From Polyporus tsugae (taxonomy: Eukaryota; Basidiomycota; Agaricomycetes; Polyporales; Polyporaceae), in NCBI GenBank assembly GCA_024305745.1, contig JAHRBS010000007.1, positions 186,001 through 250,000 on the forward strand: 64,000 nucleotides of DNA, in the 5' to 3' direction. The position numbers and the translations under genes are program-made. Under the pieces are notes generated by a model, which did no database searches, was not told where the DNA came from, and saw only the letters and a list, made by a program, of their open reading frames with translations. Every line of letters starts with the position of its first letter. Positions within the stretch are counted from its first letter, which is position 1. Positions 1-9,869 of the stretch are shown here, piece by piece.

Positions 1-1358
1 AGGTCCTTGAAGATGTCGTTCATGAGCACAGAGAATGTGCTGGGTGAATTGGCTAGCCCAAAGAACATAATGTTCGGCTCAAACAGCCCTCGATTGGTCA
101 CAAAGGCAGCCTTCCACTCATTGCTGGCCTTAACCCGCACATTGTTGTACCCCCAGCGAATATTGAGCTTTGTGAAGTACTTGGCCTTCTTGAGTCGATC
201 CATCAGATCTGATACCAACGGTAGTGAGTAACGGTTCTTAATGGTGATCTCGCTGAGTCGCCGATAGTCCTGGACTGGACGTAGGCTACCATCCTTCTTC
301 TTGACAAAGACGAACAGCGACAACATCAGTGACTTCGACTCTTGAATATAGCCTTTGGCCAAGTTCTCAGCGAGAAACTTGTCAAGCTCTCCTTGTTCGC
401 TGGGCGATAGGGGGTACACACGGGAATGGAACATCTTTGCATCGGGCACGAGCTCTATTGCATGGTCATAGGGTCCGTGTTCTGGCAAACATTCAGATGC
501 CTCTTTCGAGAACACATGCAAGTATTCGTGATAGTGCTCGGGTATGATCTCTTCGATGGGGCGGACTTCCTTCTTCTGGTACTCTTGCTCAGCGAGTTGT
601 TGCGAGTATGTGTATGTCGCTGAAGCAAACAGTTGCAGAGCACCATAAAGGTGTTGTCCATCCTCCCATGCATCGAGAAGAGACGTCTCAGTTCCATCCT
701 ACCGCGGCAGGAATCCTGGCGGCCAGGGCCTATCCTCCTCCTTCTCCTCAGTCATCACGGCCGCACATACCCTTCCAACCTTCCTAACCTTCTTTGTCCG
801 TCGAGGACCGCAGCGCGCCGTAAGCCGTACCTCCGTATCATGTGCTTTGGTCTCGACAGGTTCAGAGGTTCTCTGGTTAGCCGGGCATGTCTCTGGACAT
901 CTCGACAGGTGCAGCGAGCCACATTCCCAGTCTACTTCAGGGTTGTGCTCGCGTAGCCAGTCCAGGCCGATGATGACATCCTCTTCTCCTATATCCGTCA
1001 CTACAAAGACCATCTTCTCCCTGTGGTCTCCGATTGCCATATCCAACACAGCAACTTCTGTGATCGTACCATCATGGTTTTCCGAACTGTCGATGTTGTA
1101 CAGAGGAATTGGCCTTGCCAACTTCCTCATCGTAACCCTATTCTGTTCTATGAATCGTCTATGTAGGAACTTAGTAGTAGCACCCCTATCTACCATAGCT
1201 ACAATGTCCTTATGTCGCTGCTTGCCGATTAACCGTACCGGTATATGAAAGTGTTGACCATTGTGATTTACCTCATATACAAATGACAAACCCAGTACAG
1301 AAAATTGACTATTACTACAAGAACCAGCACGCACAGCGTCCAATGCGGTTCTAATCAA
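1..1358 (-). pseudogene. pol: gypsy-1 pol fragment: retropepsin and N-terminal reverse transcriptase
   Basis: From 1358 downward the frame encodes an aspartic protease domain (residues about 30-150). The expected D-S/T-G active site reads VDRGAT, so the residue after the catalytic Asp is Arg. The flap-side text EEDVIIGLDWL is typical of gypsy proteases. The frame meets TAG at 699-701 and then continues in the same frame into RT: KKKDGSLRPVQDYRRL, then the FGLANSPSTF block just before the window edge. The YxDD motif would lie beyond position 1. A single nonsense change (CAG to TAG would do) therefore separates two otherwise continuous domains. Translation would need a -1 frameshift from gag. 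Inactive as it stands unless the stop is read through. Confidence 0.8.
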
Positions 1359-1364
1359 AAACCC
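1355..1364 (-). promoter_or_regulatory. candidate programmed -1 ribosomal frameshift site at the gag/pol junction
   Basis: On the minus strand gag ends GAG GGT TTT TGA. The heptamer GGGTTTT (1364-1358) fits X_XXY_YYZ in the gag frame, and slipping back one base gives GGG TTT TTG ATT, which enters the pol frame exactly. The sequence is directly visible; its use for gag-pol synthesis is inferred. Confidence 0.6.
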
Positions 1365-2533
1365 TCTTTCTTATCGACCACTGTAAGGGTGGCGATCTTC
1401 TCCTCCATTGCCTTGAGCTGGGCCTTGAGTGTTGTGAGCTCGTCAGTACTGGATGAGGAAGAAGAGGCAGCCCGTTGGCCCTCGACCTTGGGCTTTGGGC
1501 AGTGCCACGTGGGATGTCCTTTCTCACCGCAGTTCCAGCACTCTCCGTCGAACTTCTTCTTGCCCGAACCAGAGGCAGCTGCCTTTTTGCCCTTCTTCTT
1601 CCATCCAAATTGCTTCGGCCGTTCCTCCTCGCGCGCGGCAAGTTGCTGGTCCATTTGCAGTGCGACTTCCTGGATCTTGGCGAGGTCCAAGATGTCGTGC
1701 GCTGTAGTTGCGAAGGTGTCCTTGATCTTGTAAGGGAGTGCCGTGCGGTACTGTTCGTGCCTGTCTGCATCACTGAACCTAGTGCGGGCAGCAATGGCGT
1801 TGAACTGACTGGTATAGTCCTTGACAGTGCCAAGCCAATGCAAAGCCTTGCAGAGTTTGGCGAGTTCTGCGACAGCCGCTTCCTCGTCGTTCGCAGCACA
1901 GAAGTGCGCCTTGAACGACCCTTCAAAGGCCACAAAGTCCAACCATGCAACATTGCCGCTGGCCACCGTGATGATGTATGGACCAGCCCACTCAGCAGCG
2001 CCACCGGTTAACTTGTTGAGGATTGTGATCCAGCGGATCTCGTGCGCGACACCTTGCGCCTCAAGAAGATCATAGTAGATGCAGGCATTGGCTACAAAGC
2101 GGAGCCCTTCCTGCGCGAGCTTTCCATCGTACTCGCGAGGGGTGACTTGGGAGAGGAGTTTGGAGACATCAAAGGGGGTGGGTGTGGCCATGGTGGGAGT
2201 GGGCGACAGTACTCGCAATGAGGGCGAAGAAGAAGAGGACAATGAGGGTGGTGAGGATGGAGGTGTCGGGGTGTTGAGAACTACAGTTTCTTGTTTGGGT
2301 TCCTCCTCGACTGCAGGGTTTGAGTCCTTTTGCTCGGATTCTGCTTCAACCTTGGGTAGTGCTGAGGTCAAAGCGATGGGGGAATTGGAGGTGCGGGATG
2401 CGAGCCGCTGTCTAACAAGCTTGGCAGTGGTCTGGAGGGTTACTCCTCCAAGACAAGGGGATGCAGACGGAGTCCCAGTAGGGGTCGGCTTGCGATTTTG
2501 GGGCTGAGAGGTTGGGCGCAAGGTAGGGCGCAA
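1355..2533 (-). CDS. gag: gypsy-1 gag capsid/nucleocapsid polyprotein
   Basis: Gag forms the particle and binds element RNA. The C-terminal half shows a capsid-like helical region (from about FDVSKLLSQVTPREYDGKL) and a CCHC zinc knuckle, CWNCGEKGHPTWHC, followed by a Ser-rich coil and the terminal KKEGF. The best start is the ATG at 2191 (context ACCATGG), giving about 278 residues, a usual gypsy gag size. The same frame stays open upstream through Pro/Thr/Ser-rich sequence to a TAG at 2870-2872, without an in-frame ATG, so a longer N-terminus entered from further upstream is possible; the boundary given covers part of it. The stop TGA (1355-1357) overlaps the pol frame and directly follows a slippery heptamer. 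Confidence 0.75.
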   Translation of the reverse strand: MRPTLRPTSQPQNRKPTPTGTPSASPCLGGVTLQTTAKLVRQRLASRTSNSPIALTSALPKVEAESEQKDSNPAVEEEPKQETVVLNTPTPPSSPPSLSSSSSPSLRVLSPTPTMATPTPFDVSKLLSQVTPREYDGKLAQEGLRFVANACIYYDLLEAQGVAHEIRWITILNKLTGGAAEWAGPYIITVASGNVAWLDFVAFEGSFKAHFCAANDEEAAVAELAKLCKALHWLGTVKDYTSQFNAIAARTRFSDADRHEQYRTALPYKIKDTFATTAHDILDLAKIQEVALQMDQQLAAREEERPKQFGWKKKGKKAAASGSGKKKFDGECWNCGEKGHPTWHCPKPKVEGQRAASSSSSSTDELTTLKAQLKAMEEKIATLTVVDKKEGF

Positions 2534-3245
2534 GGTAGGGCAGGATGCAGGACGGGATGCAGGGTTACTAGTTGCAACTGCTGCCGCTTGGTGAAGAGGT
2601 GGACGTTCGGGGTCACGAAAGGCAGGTGTAGGGGGTCTGGCAATGTGTGCAAGGATAAGGGCTGGTTGGTCTTTGGTAGTGATGAGTCGAGGTGCGAGAC
2701 CTTTGACTGCCTCAGGAATAGGTCTCCAAGTACGACTCCGGCGTGGGCACGGTTGTGTTACACAGATAGACCACCGTTTCTTGTCCTTATCCCAGTACTC
2801 GTCCTGGACTTCAAAGGGGTGAAAGGCGTGCGCGAACTCTTTGCAAGCCAGGATGAAGTGTCTCGCTTCCTATCCACGAACAATGGACGGCTGGTGCACA
2901 ACCCAACGCTGTCTGCTCAGCCTCCTTGGCCTATTGCTGTGTCTTAACCTCAAGGGACACGAGCCCAGGGGTGTCCTGCCTTAGCTTTGTTTCACCGCCT
3001 TTCTCTAGCCTTCCACGCTATGATGCAGACCACTTCTGTCAGTGCTGGGGTCTTGGGTTAGGAGCTTTCCGTGCACTGTACCACTGAAAGTGGCAAGCCT
3101 TGAGTTGAATCAAGACCACATCCAATGGTGTGACTAGAGCACGCACTATGCTAGGCCAACACAGAGGGTCAAGAATGCGTACCGTACAAGGGGAAAAGGG
3201 AAAGGGTGTGGGTACGCCAGTGCTCGTGAAGTAGTTTTGACCTAA
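2534..3245. other. gypsy-1 upstream gag frame and leader; no separate gene
   Basis: On the minus strand 2869-2534 continues the gag reading frame as Pro-rich low-complexity text, including a short conserved-looking stretch EYWDKDKKRW. Above the TAG at 2870 a further open stretch (SRQRWVVHQPSIVRG) suggests that the original frame extended to about 2950. From about 2960 to 3245 I see only untranslated leader-like sequence leading to the LTR scrap. Confidence 0.45.
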
Positions 3246-3411
3246 TGTTATGACTGGCTGTCGAGTAAGGACCAGGGAGACTTACGAGACGAGCAAGGGT
3301 GTCAACGAGCACTTGTGCAGTGAGAGTGGAGCAAGGCTCAACGGTCAGGGCTGGAGACAAGATGTATTGAGTAAGTAGGTGTCTACAAGCAAAATACAGC
3401 GAGGCTTCCTT
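3246..3411 (-). repeat. inverted fragment of the copia-1 LTR (3' end of the LTR)
   Basis: This stretch is the reverse complement of 7330-7495, the last about 166 bp of the copia-1 3' LTR, with only scattered differences. It stops at the LTR terminus (TAACA) on one side, and at 3411 it abuts the first recognisable base of the plus-strand copia-1 integrase. So the 5' end of copia-1 is missing, and a piece of the same LTR family lies there the wrong way round. Confidence 0.8.
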
Positions 3412-6400
3412 TGAAGCTGTTGACTATGATATTCTACACTGTCGCTTAGGACACCCTTTGCATGATATGCTGAGACATGCTCGGAAACACACTGACAAGC
3501 GCCCGCACGTTGAGATTCCTAAAGAGGACTTGATTTGCCGAGGATGTGCTGAAGGCAAAATGCCATCGCAATCCCATCCGCTTGATCTACGACGAGCGTC
3601 AAAACCTTTTGAGCTAGTCCACACGGACCTCAAAGAATTCCCCGTCCCTTTGTACCACAAACACAAGTACACCATACTGTACTATGATGACTACACATCA
3701 CATGTGTGGACTGTCAAACTTTGTACCAAGGACACTGCCCTACAATCTACGCGACAATGGTTGACGTACATCGAAAACCAATATGGCGTGAAGGTGCAGA
3801 AGTGGAAATCTGATGCTGGAGGTGAACTGAAATCAAAAGCCTTCACAATTATGCTCAAAGATAGAGGCATTGAGATTATAACCAGTGCACCAAACATTCA
3901 CCAACAGAATGGCCGTGCTGAACGAATCATTTGTACGCTCATGAACAAGGGGGAGGCAATGTGTCACGACACTTGCATACCTCAGTCCTGGTGGGAATTC
4001 TCCTTTGATCATGCTGCACACGTCTATAACAGGACACCTATGCATTGTCTGGAATGGCGAACCCCCTATGAACTTCTCTACAACTCCAGGCCAGACATTA
4101 GCCACTTACGTGTCTTCGGATGCGGAGCCTACGTCTTTCTGCCACCTGAAGTGTGGAAGAATAAACTATCCCCCAAATCGGAGTTGATGGTTTATCTTGG
4201 CATCGGCGATGGAGGTCACAATTATAAGTTTATGTGCCTACCAAACAATGTCATCTTTACAGCTGCTCAAGCACTTTTTGATGAACATATGTTTCCGAAG
4301 TGTCTGCACAAGCAGAAGCGACAGAGGCAGCAGATTGCGCCCAATGAAGAGGAATCACAGGAACCCACGGACCAAGTCCCCGCTCCTATTATTTTCCCTG
4401 ATGACAATGAGGAGCCACATTGTCCTCCCAAAAACCTTCCTTCTAAAAAGGACAAGGGCAAGGCATGAGACGTCGCACCTCCTGCACCACCGGCTGAACT
4501 ACCTGTACAGCGTGCTTCACACAGACAGACGCCGCAAAGTGTGCATAGCCCTGTGTTGCCGCAATCTCCTCCGGTTGAAAGATCTGGCGTGAGTTCTCCG
4601 CGACAATCTGGGAGAGAGCGGAAAGTACCAGTTTGCGAAGGGAATGTCTATGGTGAATCATGACACCCTGCAGACATTTTCAAGGACATAGAGAAACGGG
4701 AATTGTGGAAGAAAATAGTTGAAGGTTGTGGAGAAACGAGTCGCTCTTGTACCGCGCCACCATCCAGAGATGAGAGGCTTCCCAGGCCTAGCTCTTCTTG
4801 ATCACTTCTGCGATCACGCGATGAACCTGTACTCCATCCACCTTTGAAATGGACCATGCCACAGGAGCCTACTCTCATGATCTCATCTAGTAGCAGCAAC
4901 ACTGAGAAAGAGGATGACTCTGGTCCCATAGCGAAACCTATACCTGCAGAGCCAGTCCCTCCATTGTCATGAACGCATTACGAACTACATATATAGTACC
5001 AGCCAAGTGTCAAGCCAAGCTTGACATTGCGCCCTTTTGACATAGCTAGTTCAGCAGCTGGTCTGTTCCTAACATCCATCTCACTCAGGTGCTCCTGATG
5101 AACAAAGCTTAGAGGCACACTCGGACAAAAGTTCTGAGGAACAGACTGATGATGAGGACGCATCCTCAGAGGAAGTCGAAGATGCCCTGCGTGATCCAGA
5201 CGGAACTGATGTGGCAGAACTATGCCGGGAAGGGGGAGCATATCTCATCCAATACCTTATTTCTAAGGCTATCCCACCAGACAATGAGGGGGAGAAGGTC
5301 TTGCCACTAAATGTGCGCGAATGGACCTTCCGTGATATTGCCGTCCTACCGAAGGATGAGCAAAAGGAGTGGTTTAACGCTTACCGCAAAGAATTAGGGG
5401 CTCTTTGCAGGTGCAATGTCCATGACTTGGTTGACTGGCCCAAAGGGTGAAAGGTCATCAAGAACCGCTGGGTATTCAACGTCAAAACTGACAGACGAAA
5501 GAAAGCCAGGCTTGTTGCGAAAGGCTTCTCCCAGGTCGAAGGCGAAGACTTCAATAAATATTCTCTCTGGTTGTACGATTTGAGACAGTGCATCTCATCA
5601 CAGCATTAGCAACGCTCAAGGACTGGCATATCTCAGGCCTCGATATATGCAGTGCCTACCTATATGGCAAACTGGATGAAGAGATATATATGGAGCAGCC
5701 AAAAGGGTTTCGCACACCCAGCACAGAGCACAAAGTCCTCAGACTTAAATGTGCTCTATATAGGCTTAAGCAGGCAGGTTTAGCATGGTGGCGCACCTTG
5801 TCTGAGTCCATGACATTAATGGGCTTTAAATGGCTCAGCAATGATGCAGGCATATACATCTACAAACACTCTGATGGAGCACTCATAGTTGTTATCATCT
5901 ATGTTGACAATGCGCTCTTTTGCGGGCAAGACAGGAAGCTTGTAGCTGAACTAAGAGCTCTCTTCATGAGAAAGTGGGAGTGTCAAGACCTTGGTGATGC
6001 CAAAGAGTTCTTGCACATGCGTATTACACGCAAAGGCAGCGATATCCACCTGGATCAATGCGCCTACTTAGAGAAAGTACTGGAACACTGCAGCATGACT
6101 AACCCGCAACCAGCTACTACTCCGCTCCCAGCAGGTTACCAACCTGAGCCCAACAAAGAGCAATCCACACCAGAGCTTCGCTCTAGGTTCCAAACGGTCA
6201 TTGGTTCCTTACTATACATCATGTTAGGAACGAGGCCGGACTTGGCCTTCGCTGTGACAAAACTGTTGCAGTTTGCCTCCAACTCATCTGAGGAACACCT
6301 CAAGCATGCACTCTATATCTGCCGCTACCTGGTTGGAACCAAGGATTACTCCCTGGTCTACAAAGGCAAAGCTCAGACTGGCTTAGTTGCCGGTACTGAC

Positions 6401-6895
6401 TCTGACTGGGCGCCAGACCCCAACACTCGACACTCGCAGATAGAATTCTTCCTGAAACTAGCAGGTGGTGTTTTCTCGTGGACTTCACGTGCATAGAAAA
6501 CCATTGCTCATTCCTCAACTGAGGCTGAGTATATGGCGATGAGTGATTGTAGTTGCCAAGTAGTCTGGGTTTGCAACCTGCTTGCTGAGCTCGGCTACTA
6601 TATTGACCATATACCTCTTGCTGGAGATAACCAAGGGTCTATCTTCATTGCATCAAATCCTGTAACGGAGCTGAGGTCCAAACACATTGACATCTGCTAC
6701 CATTACATTTGAGAGGTACATGAAAAGGGCATTGTTGACCTATTCTACATTGAAGGCGACAACAACCCTGCAGATATATTCACCAAGAATTTGGGAGTGG
6801 CAAAATTTGTTAAATTCCGCTCTCAACTTGGGCTCCACTTTCCACGGCCAGCTTATAGCGCCAAATCTGCTTTCGTACCCATGCTGAGTACTTAG
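3411..6895 (+). pseudogene. pol: copia-1 pol: integrase, reverse transcriptase and RNase H, degraded
   Basis: Starts in the GAG-pre-integrase motif (LHCRLGHP), then the integrase core with all three acidic residues visible (HTDLKEF, KSDAGGE, NGRAERI). RT follows from about 5400 (KNRWVFNVK, LVAKGFSQVEG, GLDICSAYLYG). The RT active site reads YVDN at 5900-5911 instead of YVDD, so the polymerase is dead. RNase H (STEAEYMAMSD) and the C-terminal ADIFTKNL block end at TAG 6893-6895. In-frame stops lie at 4466, 4661, 4799, 4970, 4994, 5448, 6494 and 6710; nearly all are TGA where CGA, or TAG where CAG, would fit. A frameshift near 5565 separates the first RT block from the rest. Confidence 0.88.
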
Positions 6896-6905
6896 CGAGG
6901 GGGAG

Positions 6906-7495
6906 TGTTGAGTGCGGCACTGCCAAGCGCTGGCAGCCAATATAGCTGCTAGGCTGTGACACTGCCATAGCGCCAGTTGTCACATATGTCTGATTACTCA
7001 TAGCCTCGTCTGTGATAATCATGCACAGCTTGACTGTGCACCATGTATGTGTCATGAATGTTCCATTTGGCACCTGCTACCAGCGCCTTAGTTTCCTTTT
7101 CTGGACGATCTACTTCTCACATCGTACTTATTGTTCTCCGTTGCATTGTATCTTGTCCTTTGTTCTTTAGCACAATAGCTCCTTATTGTCCATTGTCGCT
7201 ATTGTTCCATTTTCATTGTTCACCCGTGTCCATAGTTACCTATTGTCCCCGGGTTCTCATTGTCCTCTATACGTATATAAGGACCTGTACTTCGCTGCCT
7301 GGAGACCTCAGTTTCAACCTCTTGTCTCCAGGTAAGCCTCGCTGTATTTTGCTCGTAGACATCTACTTACTCAATACATCTTGTCTCCAGCCCTGACCAT
7401 TGAGCCTTGCTCCGCTCTCACTGCACAAGTGCTCGTTGATGCCCTTGCTCGTCTCGTAAGTCTCCCTGGTCCTTACTCGACGGCCAGTTGTAACA
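6906..7495 (+). repeat. copia-1 3' LTR
   Basis: About 590 bp, beginning TGTTGAGTGC directly after the polypurine tract and ending AGTTGTAACA, so the TG...CA ends sit in a short TGTT/AACA inverted repeat. It contains a TATA box at 7274-7280. Just downstream is an intron-like segment: a GTAAG donor at about 7332 and a CTCCAG acceptor at about 7391, flanked by copies of TCTTGTCTCCAG. A 5' LTR in direct orientation is missing, so no target duplication can be read. Confidence 0.8.
7274..7281 (+). promoter_or_regulatory. TATA box of the copia-1 LTR
   Basis: TATATAAG inside the LTR, about 55 bp upstream of the intron-like leader. Position and context match an LTR promoter; the U3/R boundary should fall shortly downstream. 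Confidence 0.55.
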
Positions 7496-7683
7496 GTATG
7501 CTACTGTACAGTTCTTATGTAATCTAGTAGTATATATACCGGCTCCCCAGAGCCCCCAATACAGACAGTTCTTTACTCTCTACTACCATCATCTCTCACA
7601 AAGCATCAACAACCCCTCCAGGTGAGTATGCGGAGCTTCCGCTAGAGTTGCTGCCTGATGTGGGCTTTGCCCCTGGGTTCAAC
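7496..7683 (+). repeat. LTR-like fragment between copia-1 and the F-box relic
   Basis: Contains a TATA-like run (TATATATACC near 7533), a CT-rich leader and an intron-like donor (CCAGGTGAGT, about 7618), and ends GGGTTCAACA just before F-box homology starts at 7684. This is the layout of the 3' part of an LTR. No partner copy is visible in the window, so the family is unknown. Confidence 0.4.
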
Positions 7684-8127
7684 AGAGTCGTTGTCGCAAT
7701 CTGGAATATTTGCACCTCGGGTATTTCCGACGCTCGCGCTGGTGGCCACCCCTTGGGAATGGACGGTCCGAGTCGGGCACGGTACAGCTTCCGTCCCTCA
7801 AGGAGCTCTCATTTGGCTATGAAACGCCGGAGCCTTGCGCTCTTGCCGTCCTCGCTGCCTTAGACCCATGCATTCCCTCGACATCCTCAGTCCACCTTGG
7901 CCCACTCTTCCCAGATGAGCCAGACAGCCTCTCTAGACTCATGCCCTCCTATCTGGTTCACCATCATCCCTTTGACACTGTCATGTTATCCCCATCAGAT
8001 TTCAACAGCTCCGGAACGTGGATCATATGTTGTTCGTGGCCCAGTCCCTATGCTTGGATATACAATTCCAATCTCACAAGACTCTGGCAGATCTTGGGAT
8101 CGAAGCTGTCTTCTGGACGACCTCCAT

Positions 8128-9371
8128 CATCACAGATTTGGCTCGTGTTTTGTATCTGATTGCAATGGCGTTGGAATGCATTGTAATCACATTTTGATGG
8201 ACGCCATAATGACCATTTCATAACGGATCATAATCCCACTATTCCGGCAGTGGGCCCCTTACAAGTCCATTGTAATGACGTTGCAATTTGGTGAAATCAA
8301 TGCAATGACTGGAGATATTCCAACCTTTCCGAGAATACCGGGCAACCCAACGGTAACTTACGTATAGAATTCTATTCATCGTTACCGTCGCCCTTCCAGG
8401 TCCTCGTTTTCACCACATACATGGTAACGAACACGTTGCGAGCAAAATAAACATTTTCTATTCACCCTACAAGAGAGTACAACGTGCTACAGACACTATA
8501 AGGTACGTATACAAAAATCAAACACAGGGGAAAGGTCTGATCTCGGAACACAATGAAGCAGGCAGTGCCAGAACCGGAGAAACATACCAACATAACGCAT
8601 TGAGTACCACCAACTGGGACTGTGGATGCGAAGCATAGGGCACTGACCGTGGATGTCGATGCACCTTGACAACATTGAACCAGGCGCAGAATCCACCGGA
8701 TGCCCGAGCGTCATCCGAAATAATGCCCCGGTTTACCTCCAGACGCGAGAGCCCCAGACCCCAGGTAGACGACAGCTAGGCAGAAACCCAAGTCCAAGAC
8801 GAAAGGCCCTAGACCCAGCCAGGTCGAGTCCTAGTAGACAGCAGGCGAGAGGCCAAGTGCGACCTGAGATGGAGACCCAGAGGGTATCTTGGGACGTCCG
8901 GGACTTCAGACTTGATCCTGGGGGAAAGGTCGCTATGAAAAAAAAATGACAGTACTGTTCATATGGGAGGGGAGGGGAAAGATGAGGGACTTGGACGAAA
9001 AGACAGGCCGGGATAAGGGCTGCTCACCATAATATTGAAGCTCCGACGTGGTCCTGTATAGTATCGGGATGGCCTCTCTCCGAGAACATCCGAGGTGCGA
9101 TGTAAGGCACCTTGAGCGGGATGCTGTGCAGTGCGGTTGCAGCGACGAGGAAGGATTGCATGAAATTGCAAGGGGATTGGGAGGACGTTGGGAGTGGATT
9201 GCAAGACGGTTGTGAAGCGCGCGATCATTGGCTGATGTTGCCATCAGGAGAATACTTGAATTGATCTTACAAGTGATTACTATCTTATTCAATAATTGCC
9301 CGAGCTTAAAACCCATTATAATGCCCTGAAATAGTGGCTATGCTTACAACCTCAGCGCCGATTCTGTGATG
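8128..9371. mobile_element. non-autonomous TIR DNA element (about 1.24 kb) inside the F-box relic
   Basis: The sequence that breaks collinearity with the F-box gene begins CATCACAGATTTGGC and ends with the complement of CATCACAGAATCGGC: an 8-bp perfect inverted end that extends imperfectly to 15 bp. The interior has several ATTGCAATG-like words near both ends but no recognisable transposase; a 127-codon minus frame at 8933-9316 shows no known motif. I could not read a clean target duplication, so the superfamily is open. Confidence 0.5.
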
Positions 9372-9443
9372 GTAACACAATTGGAGATCATCCCTGATTC
9401 CGACCAATACCGCTACGCGACAGCCACGGACCCGTGGAAGATT

Positions 9444-9869
9444 GGATGACTTTCTATAAGGATCTACGGCCGTTTGGACGTCCGTAAATCCCAAATCAGC
9501 TCTATCTGCCGAGATGCCGTGTCCGATCCAGACTCCGCTCTTGAGACCGATGTCCGTAGATGCTGTAAGCGCCTAAAATCTGGAAGGGGGGGTTGACCCC
9601 CCTTTCTAGACCTAAACACGTCCGCAGATGCCTCGCTTAGAGCTGCAAACGACCTGAAAGGAAGGAGCTGTCATTACAAATGATGGTGGCATTCACGACC
9701 TACCAAATTAGGTGCTGATATAATGCCAGAAAATGCACGTGAGTCTTCATAGACGCTCTCCGGAAATCCCGGCTTCGTCGTCGAGCGCCCAAGATCTCTG
9801 ACCCAGTTGAAGCTCCGCTGATTGGTTTACGGACACTTCAGAGCCGTAAATCCTTATGGAAAGTCATCC
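9444..9869. mobile_element. 426-bp MITE with 27-bp TIRs and an ATT target duplication
   Basis: Left end GGATGACTTTCTATAAGG; right end, reverse complemented, GGATGACTTTCCATAAGG. The TIR is about 27 bp with two mismatches, and weaker inverted similarity continues inward past TCCGTAAA. The element is flanked by ATT at 9441-9443 and 9870-9872. Removing it and one ATT restores alignment to the F-box gene, giving an independent empty-site check. A 3-bp duplication is usual for PIF/Harbinger-type elements; that assignment is inference. No coding capacity. Confidence 0.75.

Larger units (their letters stand above)
1..2869 (-). mobile_element. gypsy-1: Ty3/gypsy LTR retrotransposon, 5' part, cut by the window edge
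   Basis: Reading on the minus strand, a gag frame (2869 down to 1355) is followed by a pol frame carrying retropepsin and the start of reverse transcriptase (1358 down to 1). The gag zinc knuckle, the protease-then-RT order and the RT text identify a Ty3/gypsy-type element. RNase H, integrase and the 3' LTR lie beyond position 1. I cannot define its 5' LTR; the adjacent LTR scrap at 3246-3411 matches the copia-1 LTR instead. The copy is damaged: an in-frame TAG at 699-701 splits protease from RT, and another TAG at 2870-2872 closes the upstream gag frame. Confidence 0.85.
3411..7495 (+). mobile_element. copia-1: 5'-truncated Ty1/copia LTR retrotransposon
   Basis: The order integrase, reverse transcriptase, RNase H on the plus strand is the copia order. 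Gag and protease are absent; the element begins inside the pre-integrase domain at 3411. It ends with a polypurine tract (GAGGGGGAG, 6896-6905) and an LTR beginning TGTTGAG and ending TAACA. The coding region has many stops and at least one frameshift, so it is a dead copy. Confidence 0.88.

Noticed and set aside
2440..2652. 70-codon minus frame upstream of gag
   Set aside because: Frame differs from gag, and the gag frame itself is open through this interval.
8933..9316. 127-codon minus frame in the TIR insertion
   Set aside because: No transposase motif; composition like the non-coding remainder.
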